Assembly: GCA_009835005.1 (NCBI GenBank)
Contig: WTFG01000001.1
Location: forward strand, 598,696 to 662,695
Source: Flavobacteriaceae bacterium Ap0902
Lineage (GTDB): Bacteria; Bacteroidota; Bacteroidia; Flavobacteriales; Weeksellaceae
DNA: 64,000 nt
Direction: 5' to 3'
The notes under the pieces were generated by a model. It did no database searches. It was not told where the DNA came from and worked only from the letters and a program-made list of their open reading frames with translations. Within the stretch, counting starts at the first letter, position 1. Every line of letters begins with the position of its first letter. Of this stretch, positions 1-8,096 are shown in pieces. Made by a program: the position numbers and the translations under genes.

Positions 1-963
1 AAGTTTGGCGGTATGTACCGATGGACCATCATCAAAAGTTAAAGCAACACAAGGTTCTTTTCCACAATCTACATCGCCAGGCCGTGGTTGATAAGAGTCA
101 GAGACAGCAGGTGTGGTAATTTCTTCTTCTGCTGTGGGCTGAACATGAAACACGCCTTGGTATTGAGGGTTAATTAAATGACTATATTCTTCTGGCGTAA
201 AACTCACTTCAAAACTTCCGAAATTCCCAGAAGCCAATTGGTATTTATCAAAATAGACTTTTAAATTCCCTTTTTGGTCCCAAGAAAATGCATGATAATT
301 CTTATCATTGGCAGCAGAACCTTCTAGTAGCATATCTTTTGAATTTTGCCACATGGTACGCTTGTCTTGTTCTGTCAATCCATCCATTTCCTCAATTCTC
401 TGTTTGAAGGTTTGGGTGAGTTTATCTTGCGTTAAACGCACGAATTGATGGAAATCTTCTTCGCTTGCAAAGAGATCAGAAAACTGAATTTGTTTTTGCG
501 CTTTCAGGTCATAAATATGTGTAAAGAACTGGGTATCGTAATTGTTCCCGTAAGAGGTATAGCGTTCAATCAAAAAAGTAATGAATTCTGGGCTATTTTC
601 TACCAGTTGAAAGTGCTGTCCAAAATCAAGACCACCTACGGCATCATCACCTCTTCTATCTGCATTTTCCTTGAATTCATCAAAATAAGTTTGAACAAAT
701 TCTTCTTCTGCTTGATTGATGAAATCATATAGCGTGCTAGGATAAGATGCATGAAATTTAACTTTCTCATTGGGGTCTTCGCCCCCTACTTGTATGTTCT
801 TTACCTGAATGCTATCCGTCAAACTTTCTGTATTCTCGGTAACTTCTATCGGCGTGCTTTGTTCAACTTTATCACTTGAATTATTGTTGTCTTGTGTGTT
901 ATTAGCATTTTTACAACTTAATATTGTCGCTGACAAACATAATGTAAATAGTATTTTTTTCAT
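1..963 (-). CDS. PdaC-like polysaccharide deacetylase lipoprotein (3' part outside the window)
   Basis: The reading frame opens at the ATG complementary to 961-963 and runs off the left edge, giving 321 residues without a stop. Residues 1-17 form a lipoprotein signal with a lipobox ending in LSC (Cys17), followed by a low-complexity N/D/S linker. Residues ~65-260 resemble the DUF3298/DUF4163 domain. The last visible residues contain TFDDGPS, the first motif of NodB-type polysaccharide deacetylases, whose Asp residues act as base and metal ligand. This order is that of B. subtilis PdaC, which deacetylates peptidoglycan, so a role in cell-wall modification is inferred. The rest of the NodB domain lies beyond base 1. 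The protein is probably anchored in the periplasm or outer membrane. It lies 48 bases after hutI on the same strand but need not be in its operon. Confidence 0.85.
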   Translation of the reverse strand, partial: MKKILFTLCLSATILSCKNANNTQDNNNSSDKVEQSTPIEVTENTESLTDSIQVKNIQVGGEDPNEKVKFHASYPSTLYDFINQAEEEFVQTYFDEFKENADRRGDDAVGGLDFGQHFQLVENSPEFITFLIERYTSYGNNYDTQFFTHIYDLKAQKQIQFSDLFASEEDFHQFVRLTQDKLTQTFKQRIEEMDGLTEQDKRTMWQNSKDMLLEGSAANDKNYHAFSWDQKGNLKVYFDKYQLASGNFGSFEVSFTPEEYSHLINPQYQGVFHVQPTAEEEITTPAVSDSYQPRPGDVDCGKEPCVALTFDDGPSVHTAKL

Positions 964-1011
964 TCATTTAAAATTCTAAAATGAAACTTATAATTTGTTT
1001 TATACATGAAT

Positions 1012-2241
1012 TTATCCCATCACTTTTTCACCTTCCACATAAACACCACTTGGTAATAATCTACCTTGTTGATAAGTGATTTCTTGATAATTATCTGTGT
1101 TAAAGGTTACAAAGTTTGCTTTAAAATCTTTTTCTAATTTTCCAATATAATCTTCTCTTAAAGCATGCGCTGCGCGATACGTTAAACCTGCTAAAACCTC
1201 TGCGTTACTCAATTTTTGAAAAGCGGCTAAAATAGACGCTTGCGTTAAAAGTAATCCTTGTGGTGCAGAACCGGGGTTCCAGTCAGAGGCAATATTCAAA
1301 CAAGCACCAGCATCCAATAAGGCACGTGCAGGCGTGAATGTAACGCCTAAACCAATTGTTGCACCAGGCAATGCAGTAGCAACGGTGTCAGAATTGGCTA
1401 ACATTTCAACTTCTTTTTGCGTACTTGCCTCTAAATGGTCTGCACTTACAGCACCCACTTCTACAGCCACTTCACTGCCACCTGTAGAAAATTGATCGGC
1501 ATGTACAGTGATATCAAAGCCTAATTCTTTGGCTTTTTCAAAATAGGGGATAGTTACTTTAGCATCAAAGGCTTCTTCTTCAATAAAGGCATCCATACGT
1601 TTCGCTAAATTTTCTTCTTTTAAAATTGGGAAAAGTTCATTTTCCATCAATTCTAAATATTCCTTATGATTCCCATCAAAATCTTTGGGCAATGTATGCG
1701 CAGCTAAACATGTAGGGATAAGGTGAAGTTTGGTGCAATGATGAGAAATTTGAATGGCTCTCAACATTTTTAATTCTTCTTCAACCGATAAACCATAACC
1801 ACTTTTCACTTCAGCAGTGGTAACTCCCTGAGATAGTAAATAATTGGCACGGTGTACAATATTGGTCACCAATTCTTCTTTGGTTGCTTTGCGTGTATTC
1901 TGTACAGTACTCCAAATACCGCCACCTTCTCTTGCAATATCCATATAGGTTTTCCCAGCATTACGCATAGCAAAATCCATAGCGCGCGTACCACCCCAAC
2001 AAATATGGGTATGGCTATCTACGAAACCCGGTAGCGCAACCGTATTCCCATTGGTGGTCTGTAAAGTTGCTTTAGGGTATTTTTTTAAAAGATTGGTGTA
2101 AGTATCGGTTTCAACTATTTTACCGCCATCAACCACAATTCCACCATTTTTAATGATTGGTAAAGTGTCATCGGATAATGCCCCTTTGAGTGGCATATTG
2201 GTCATGGGTAAAAGTTGCGTAAAGGGTCCTATAATTTTCAT
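1012..2241 (-). CDS. hutI: imidazolonepropionase
   Basis: HutI hydrolyses 4-imidazolone-5-propanoate to N-formimidoyl-glutamate, the third step of histidine breakdown, in the cytoplasm. At 409 residues it has the normal length. The amidohydrolase metal motif HTH is at residues 77-79 in the context PGFVDSHTH. The second metal/substrate His is in VHADQF (His247), and the catalytic Asp is in ASDWNPGS (Asp320). Its ATG overlaps the hutH stop by four bases (ATGA), so the two are translationally coupled. hutU and hutG are not in this window, so the rest of the pathway must be elsewhere. Confidence 0.97.
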   Translation of the reverse strand: MKIIGPFTQLLPMTNMPLKGALSDDTLPIIKNGGIVVDGGKIVETDTYTNLLKKYPKATLQTTNGNTVALPGFVDSHTHICWGGTRAMDFAMRNAGKTYMDIAREGGGIWSTVQNTRKATKEELVTNIVHRANYLLSQGVTTAEVKSGYGLSVEEELKMLRAIQISHHCTKLHLIPTCLAAHTLPKDFDGNHKEYLELMENELFPILKEENLAKRMDAFIEEEAFDAKVTIPYFEKAKELGFDITVHADQFSTGGSEVAVEVGAVSADHLEASTQKEVEMLANSDTVATALPGATIGLGVTFTPARALLDAGACLNIASDWNPGSAPQGLLLTQASILAAFQKLSNAEVLAGLTYRAAHALREDYIGKLEKDFKANFVTFNTDNYQEITYQQGRLLPSGVYVEGEKVMG

Positions 2242-3746
2242 GAGATTTGATTTTTTAAAGTTCCTGCTTGGATGATTTTAATTCCTTTTTGTATGTATTC
2301 GCCAAAATATGCATCGTTCTCTAAATGTGGAATCTGTTCTCTTACTTTTGCGTGTAATTTCTCTATAATTTCAGAAGATTTTAACGGGTGTACGAAGTCC
2401 AACGCTTGACAAGCCGTCAATAATTCGATGGCCTGAATTTTTTCTAAATTATCTAAAATCATGTGTAATTTTCTACCAGAAATACTACCCATACTCACAT
2501 GATCTTCTTGTCCCATAGAGGTAGGCACAGAGTCCCCACTGGCTGGGAATAAGAATGATTTATTCTCTGTCACCAATGCCGCAGTAGTGTATTGCCAAAT
2601 CATGAAACCAGAGTTAAGACCAGTTTCCATCATTAATAAAGTAGGTAAACTTACTTTGGGTCCTTCTAGGCTTAAATAAATTCTACGGTCTGCAATGTTT
2701 CCTAATTCGGCAACGGCGATAGACGCGTAATCTAACACCATCGCCAAGGGTTGCCCATGAAAGTTTCCACCAGAGATAGCATCACCATCAAGGGTGATAA
2801 TTGGATTGTCGGTAACTGAATTTAATTCAATCTCGGTTAATTCTTTTAAATGTTTCCATGCATTGCGACTAGCCCCGTGAACTTGTGGCATACAACGCAA
2901 TGAATAGGGATCTTGCACCCGATCAAAGCCTTTGTCTGAATTTGCAATTTCAGAGCCTTCTAAATAATCTCTTAAATTTTGCGCTACCTGTTGTGTTCCA
3001 TCGTACGGACGGATTTCATGCAATTCTTTTTTGAATGGGGAAGTCGAGCCACGCATTGCATCTAGCATCATGGCGCCAATGAGGTCTGCATTTTCTAGCA
3101 ATTGTTCCATTCTATGAACGCCTAAAACGGCATGCGCTAAGATGAATTGCGTTCCATTGATTAGGGCTAATCCTTCTTTTGCGCTTAATTCAATAGGTTC
3201 AACATTCAGTTCTTGATAAACTTTTTCTGTAGAGACTATTTCGCCTTTGTATTTTACCAACCCTATCCCTATAAGTGGTAAAAATAAATGGGATAAAGGT
3301 GCTAGATCTCCAGATGCGCCCACCGATCCTTGTTCTGGAACTTGTGGCAAAATATCATTTTCAAATAAAAACTTGATGCGCTCTATCGTCGCTAATTGAA
3401 TTCCAGAATATCCTCTAGACAGAGCGTGCATTTTAGTGAGAAGCATTAACTTCACCAATTCATCGCTTAAATAATTGCCTACACCAACCGCGTGGCTTTT
3501 TAAAATGTTTTCTTGAAGTTTTCTCGTTTCCTCCGCAGAAATCTTCACCGTACATAGAGGGCCAAAACCTGTATTAACACCGTATACCGTTCTGTTAGAG
3601 TCTACAATGTTTTGTACTCTTTGGGCAGAGTCGTTAATTAATTTTTTAGAATGATCACTGATCGTTACGGTAGTTTCTTTATTGATGATAGAAAGACATA
3701 GTTGTACTGTAAGTGTTTCTTCGCCAAGCAGAAATTTATCTTGCAT
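2238..3746 (-). CDS. hutH: histidine ammonia-lyase
   Basis: HutH deaminates L-histidine to urocanate. The 502-residue product carries the Ala-Ser-Gly triad (144-146, context GSVGASGDLAP) that cyclises to the MIO electrophile, and the N-terminal YGVNTGFG loop with the catalytic Tyr55. It is the first gene of the hutHI pair, overlapping hutI by four bases. A weak TAnnTTTG-like box (TACTTTTA on the minus strand) lies about 20 bases upstream of the ATG. No regulator (hutC or hutP type) is adjacent. Confidence 0.97.
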   Translation of the reverse strand: MQDKFLLGEETLTVQLCLSIINKETTVTISDHSKKLINDSAQRVQNIVDSNRTVYGVNTGFGPLCTVKISAEETRKLQENILKSHAVGVGNYLSDELVKLMLLTKMHALSRGYSGIQLATIERIKFLFENDILPQVPEQGSVGASGDLAPLSHLFLPLIGIGLVKYKGEIVSTEKVYQELNVEPIELSAKEGLALINGTQFILAHAVLGVHRMEQLLENADLIGAMMLDAMRGSTSPFKKELHEIRPYDGTQQVAQNLRDYLEGSEIANSDKGFDRVQDPYSLRCMPQVHGASRNAWKHLKELTEIELNSVTDNPIITLDGDAISGGNFHGQPLAMVLDYASIAVAELGNIADRRIYLSLEGPKVSLPTLLMMETGLNSGFMIWQYTTAALVTENKSFLFPASGDSVPTSMGQEDHVSMGSISGRKLHMILDNLEKIQAIELLTACQALDFVHPLKSSEIIEKLHAKVREQIPHLENDAYFGEYIQKGIKIIQAGTLKNQIS

Positions 3747-3928
3747 ATAATTAGTTTTTAGACCTTAAAAGTAAGAATTTTTAATTGAGATTTTAAATAT
3801 AAACACAGACTATTTCTTATGCAGAGAGAATTTCAATCAACTTTATATATTATTCTATTTTATTAGTTGATTATAGACAGTTTGGACTGGTATGTATTTT
3901 GATAATTTTTATTTAAATTAAAGGGCTT

Positions 3929-5917
3929 ATGAGCGCAAGTTGTTGTAGTATCGAAAAAAGAGATCATCATGAGCATGAACATTTAGGAATGTTTGGTGAA
4001 AATACAGAACTAATCTTTGCGATTTTATCTGGTGTCTTTTTTTTAATTGGATTAGCCATTGAGCATCTACTAGATGTTCCAGCCTTGTATTATAAAATAA
4101 GTTTTAGTATTTCTTTATTTTTTGGAGCATATTTTATCTTTTTTGAATCTATTGAGCGAGTTTTAAAAGGTATTATAGAAATTGATTTCTTGATGCTAGC
4201 CGCTGCTGCAGGTGCCATTTATATTGATAGGTGGGGAGAGGCGGCTTTGCTCTTATTCCTATTTAGTCTAGGGCATGCATTAGAACATTTTGCGATGAAC
4301 AAGGCTAGAAAAAATATTGAAGTTTTAGGAGAGCTTTCACCAAAAGTAGCCTTGCTTAAAACCAAAGAAGGCAGCAGAGAGGTTCCAATAGAGGATTTGG
4401 TAGTGAATGATATTATTTTAGTGCCTCCTCATACCAAAATAGCAGCGGATGGGGTAATTATAAATGGTTCTTCTTCTGTAAATCAGGCAAGCATCACAGG
4501 GGAGAGTATGCCAGTAGAAAAATCACCGATAGAATCTGCTAAATTGAATATTGACTTTGAAACTATGAGCCGTGAACACAAGGTTTATTCTGGAAGCATC
4601 AATGGAGATCATGCGCTAGAAGTCAAAGTTCTAAAATTATCTAAAGACAGTACCATTTCCCGAATGATAGAAATGGTGAGTAACATAGATGGAACAGGTT
4701 CCAAGACCCAAGTAAGGTCTAAGAAGTTTGAAAAATGGTATGTACCAACGGTGATTATTTTTGTTGTCTTGCTGTGTTTTGCATTTTTGGTACTAGATGA
4801 AACTTATAATGAAAGTATTTATAGAGCTATTACTGTATTAGTTGCGGCTAGTCCTTGTGCTTTAGCCATTTCTACCCCAAGTGCTGTTTTGAGTGGGGTG
4901 GCAAGAGCTGCTAGGAATGGGGTTTTAATTAAAGGCGGTAAAGCTTTAGAAGATTTAGGAGATTTGAGGACCATTGCCTTTGATAAAACTGGTACGCTTA
5001 CAGAAGGAAAACCGAAATTAACACATTTAGAAGTTTTAAATCAATTTGATAGAACACTTTTTATGCAGATTGTGGTCGATGTAGAGAGTTTGAGCAACCA
5101 CCCTTTAGCGAGAGCCATTGTGAGTGGCTTGCAAAAAGATGAAAACATTTATTCTGAGAATAAAGCAGAAAACATAGAAGCGATTCAAGGATTGGGTATT
5201 AAAGCATTTTATAATGGTAAACAAGTACTCATTGGCAATGAACAATTGATGAATACCCATCAAATTTTGGTATCTAATAGTATTCAATCCAAAATGGAGA
5301 AACTTATTAGTTCTGGTGAAACTACCATGCTTGTGGCTTATCAAAACTTATTGATTGGGATTGTCAGCGTGATGGATTTACCTAGAGAAATGGCTTCTTC
5401 TACTTTAAAAGCGTTGAAAGAGATAGGCATAGAGAATATGATTATGCTTACAGGGGATCATCCATTAATTGGAAATGCGATTGCAGATAAGATTGGACTT
5501 ACAGAGGCACAGGGTGATTTATTGCCAGAGGATAAGGTGGCTGCTATTACCAAATTAAAAGACAAATATGGTGAAGTTGCGATGGTGGGCGATGGGGTGA
5601 ATGATGCTCCCGCGATGGCCAATGCAACCGTTGGAGTTGCCATGGGAGCCGCTGGTAGTGATGTGGCTTTAGAAACCGCAGATGTTGCTTTAATGTCTGA
5701 TAAAATAGAGAAATTACCTTTCGTGATTGATTTGAGCCGAGCAGCCAAAAGAATCATTAGACAAAACATCTGGATATCTATGGGGATGGTTGCTGTACTC
5801 GTACCTGCTACCTTATTTGGAATTGCTGAGATTGGTCCTGCAGTAGTGTTTCATGAAGGTTCTACTTTGCTTGTGGTATTAAATGCACTTAGATTATTAA
5901 AATATAAACAAGATTAA
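3929..5917 (+). CDS. P1B-4 type heavy-metal transporting ATPase
   Basis: Membrane ATPase predicted to export divalent transition metals. It has the P-type landmarks: TGES of the actuator domain (from residue 190), the phosphorylated Asp352 in DKTGT, HP (391-392) of the nucleotide domain and GDGVND (Asp555). The membrane metal site reads SPC (308-310) instead of CPC, and the last helices contain HEGST (from 642); the SPC plus HEGxT pair defines the P1B-4 subgroup (CoaT, CtpD, PfeT), reported to move Co2+, Zn2+ or Fe2+. The N-terminus has no CxxC metal-binding domain but a short Cys/His-rich stretch (CC, then HHEHEH, residues 5-17). At 662 residues and about six predicted membrane helices it fits that subgroup. 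Homologues are often labelled ZntA/CadA; the exact metal cannot be told from sequence. Confidence 0.93.
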   Translation: MSASCCSIEKRDHHEHEHLGMFGENTELIFAILSGVFFLIGLAIEHLLDVPALYYKISFSISLFFGAYFIFFESIERVLKGIIEIDFLMLAAAAGAIYIDRWGEAALLLFLFSLGHALEHFAMNKARKNIEVLGELSPKVALLKTKEGSREVPIEDLVVNDIILVPPHTKIAADGVIINGSSSVNQASITGESMPVEKSPIESAKLNIDFETMSREHKVYSGSINGDHALEVKVLKLSKDSTISRMIEMVSNIDGTGSKTQVRSKKFEKWYVPTVIIFVVLLCFAFLVLDETYNESIYRAITVLVAASPCALAISTPSAVLSGVARAARNGVLIKGGKALEDLGDLRTIAFDKTGTLTEGKPKLTHLEVLNQFDRTLFMQIVVDVESLSNHPLARAIVSGLQKDENIYSENKAENIEAIQGLGIKAFYNGKQVLIGNEQLMNTHQILVSNSIQSKMEKLISSGETTMLVAYQNLLIGIVSVMDLPREMASSTLKALKEIGIENMIMLTGDHPLIGNAIADKIGLTEAQGDLLPEDKVAAITKLKDKYGEVAMVGDGVNDAPAMANATVGVAMGAAGSDVALETADVALMSDKIEKLPFVIDLSRAAKRIIRQNIWISMGMVAVLVPATLFGIAEIGPAVVFHEGSTLLVVLNALRLLKYKQD

Positions 5918-5940
5918 ACTAATTTTAAAATAAAAAAAGA

Positions 5941-6071
5941 GGAACCGTCTCAAAATTCCGCTTTCGTCACCCTGATTTTATTTCAGAGTCTCATAATAAT
6001 CTGGTTATTAATATAATAGAATTCTGAATCATATTCAGAATAACCAGTTTTCGGGGTTTTGAGACGCCTTC
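5941..6071 (+). repeat. 131-bp inverted-end repeat, copy 1
   Basis: The ends GGAACCGTCTCAAAA and TTTTGAGACGCCTTC are imperfect inverted repeats. Inside, CTGGTTATT (6001-6009) pairs perfectly with AATAACCAG (6039-6047) and encloses a nested TTCTGAA/TTCAGAA hairpin. The element starts 23 bases after the ATPase stop and ends 26 bases before the stop of the convergent LOG gene. It has the same orientation as copies 2, 5 and 6. The A-rich left flank would give a T tract for minus-strand transcripts, so a bidirectional terminator role is plausible. Confidence 0.85.
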
Positions 6072-6097
6072 TTCTTATTTGTTTTATTTAACTAAAT

Positions 6098-6805
6098 TTA
6101 GAAATTCTGCTTTACAGCATATTTATCATAAAATGCCTTGATATGGCCAACAGCTTCTTCTGACGTGTCCACCACTCTAAATAGGTTTAAATCTTCCTCG
6201 TTGATTTTACCATCTTTTAATAAAGTGCTTTTAAACCAATCAATCAATCCAGACCAGTAATCTGTGCCTACTAAGACAATCGGGAAACGTCCGATTTTGC
6301 CTGTTTGTATCAATGTTAAAGCTTCAAACAATTCATCCATGGTTCCAAAACCGCCAGGCAATACCACAAATCCTTGTGCATACTTTACAAGCATAACCTT
6401 TCTCACAAAGAAGTAATCAAAGGTATGGCTTAAATCCCTATCTATAAATTCATTGTTGCCAGCTTCAAATGGTAATTCTATGCCTAAGCCTGCGGATTTG
6501 CCACCCCCACGTCTAGCGCCTTTGTTGGCGGCTTCCATAATCCCAGGGCCACCCCCGGTGATGATACCAAAACCGATTTTGGTGATTCCATAAGCGATTT
6601 CTTCTGCTAATTCATAGTATTTATGCTCATTTAGCGTTCTTGCAGAACCAAACATAGATACGCAAGGGCCCAATCTGGCCATGCGTTCATAGCCGTCTAC
6701 AAATTCGCTCATGATTTTAAATACAGACCATGCATCATTTGTCTTCACTTCATTCCAGTCCTTTTGACGGAACTTCTCACTTATTCTTTGATCTAAATCT
6801 TTCAT
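6098..6805 (-). CDS. LOG family (TIGR00730-type) Rossmann-fold protein
   Basis: The 235-residue protein has the two hallmark LOG motifs: GGGPGIMEAANKGA (84-97) and PGGFGTMDE (150-158), the latter holding the catalytic Glu158. LOG enzymes hydrolyse nucleoside 5'-monophosphates at the N-glycosidic bond (cytokinin-activating phosphoribohydrolase activity in plants); many bacterial members are wrongly called lysine decarboxylases. Its substrate here is unknown. The start codon lies 29 bases inside the preceding exonuclease gene, indicating co-transcription. An internal Met32 would remove the overlap but would cut conserved N-terminal sequence. Confidence 0.92.
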   Translation of the reverse strand: MKDLDQRISEKFRQKDWNEVKTNDAWSVFKIMSEFVDGYERMARLGPCVSMFGSARTLNEHKYYELAEEIAYGITKIGFGIITGGGPGIMEAANKGARRGGGKSAGLGIELPFEAGNNEFIDRDLSHTFDYFFVRKVMLVKYAQGFVVLPGGFGTMDELFEALTLIQTGKIGRFPIVLVGTDYWSGLIDWFKSTLLKDGKINEEDLNLFRVVDTSEEAVGHIKAFYDKYAVKQNF

Positions 6806-8096
6806 TTTTATTTGGAATTTTTATAGCGTCCATATCAGTGTATGGAATCAATTGCGTATACTTTTTCTGATGTATAAATGTTTTTAAAAGAACGGTATTA
6901 TACATTGAGTTTGATAATGGGATACGAATTTTTTCTCTAATACTTAACTCTTCTATTTGGTTATAAAATTTATAAAATCCATATCCTAAGATACGATTAT
7001 TATAAACTTCTATAAAGGAAGTTTCTGTCTTGTCTCGGCCTTTGTCCAATAGGATAAAATTTTGTTGTTTAAAATTAATATCTTCTTTGATCTGTTTTAT
7101 GAGTTTATCTAAACTGCTATAATCGTTAAATTGTTTTAACCAAGATTTTATTTTTGTATCTGCTTTCTTTTTATGGTCAAAAATCATCAGAGGTTGTCTC
7201 CGCTCATTTTCCAATTTATCTATCTTCAAAACTTGTTCCTCATCTGCGTAAATGCCATATTTAAAAGGATCTGTTTTTAAAGGAATTAGATTTTTCTTGC
7301 CCTTGCGCTCATCTTTTGCTTTTAAAAGCGCAATGAGATAACTACCTGTCAATTCAAAAGTTATATTTTCTACGATAGACTGAATTCGGTGAGCATTTTC
7401 ATTTTTTTGAATAAAAACACTATTCACCTCGTGGGCAATATTCTTCGCCGCTCCGATATGTACGATTTTACCTTTGGCGTTATGCAAATAGAAAACGCCA
7501 GTTTTGCTGGGTAGATTTCGTTCTAAATTCAATAATTTTTGAACCTGTTTTTTGCTGCCCGGTTCTTTCTTTGCATACGTCTGGATGATATTCTTTTTGG
7601 CGTCTTTTTCTAGTAGAATTTTAAATAACGCTAGTGTTGCCAAAGTGTCGCCGTCTGCCCTGTGTCTAGAACTTACTGGGATGCCAAGGGATTTGGCAAG
7701 TTTACCCAATGAATGGGACTCTGCCTCTGGAATTAATTTTTGGCTCAGAATGACGGTGTCCAATGTTGGTCTTTCAAAAGGATAACCCAGTTCTTTGAAC
7801 TCTTGTTTTAGCATTCTGTAATCAAAATGAACCCCGTGCCCAACGATGATGCAATCTTCTGTAATTTCTATTACTCTTTTAGCAATCTCATAAAATTTAG
7901 GCGCTCTAAGAACCATTTTATCTGTGATGCCTGTCAATTTTTGAACGTAAGGGTCTATGCCTCTTTGTGGGTTTACCATAGAACCAAATTGGTCTGTAAC
8001 CACTTGGCCATCGAATTGATAAATGGCAATGTCAATAATTTTTTCTGTACCTACTTTTCCTCCTGTGGCTTCTATGTCTAATATGGCGTATTGCAC
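6777..8096 (-). CDS. DnaQ-like 3'-5' exonuclease with a degenerate GIY-YIG (UvrC N-terminal-like) domain
   Basis: Residues 1-165 are a DEDDh exonuclease: Asp7/Glu9 in LDIEATG, Asp92 in GHGVHFDYR, His145 and Asp150 in HRADGD. Residues ~194-280 resemble the GIY-YIG nuclease module of UvrC/Cho: LPSKTGVFYL followed by VHIGAAKN. Its key positions are altered (VHIG for YIG, Glu223 where UvrC has the catalytic Arg), so this half probably binds DNA without cutting. The remainder (280-439) is Lys-rich and unassigned. DnaQ-UvrC fusions are known in several phyla. The start is GTG, sharing one base with the upstream gene's stop (TAGTG). A role in DNA processing or repair is inferred. Confidence 0.9.
   Translation of the reverse strand: MQYAILDIEATGGKVGTEKIIDIAIYQFDGQVVTDQFGSMVNPQRGIDPYVQKLTGITDKMVLRAPKFYEIAKRVIEITEDCIIVGHGVHFDYRMLKQEFKELGYPFERPTLDTVILSQKLIPEAESHSLGKLAKSLGIPVSSRHRADGDTLATLALFKILLEKDAKKNIIQTYAKKEPGSKKQVQKLLNLERNLPSKTGVFYLHNAKGKIVHIGAAKNIAHEVNSVFIQKNENAHRIQSIVENITFELTGSYLIALLKAKDERKGKKNLIPLKTDPFKYGIYADEEQVLKIDKLENERRQPLMIFDHKKKADTKIKSWLKQFNDYSSLDKLIKQIKEDINFKQQNFILLDKGRDKTETSFIEVYNNRILGYGFYKFYNQIEELSIREKIRIPLSNSMYNTVLLKTFIHQKKYTQLIPYTDMDAIKIPNKNERFRSKNK

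Noticed and set aside
445..732. Plus-strand open frame inside the left-edge gene
   Set aside because: It is antisense to the deacetylase lipoprotein frame, which shows a lipobox and a TFDDGPS motif; the plus frame has no recognisable sequence.
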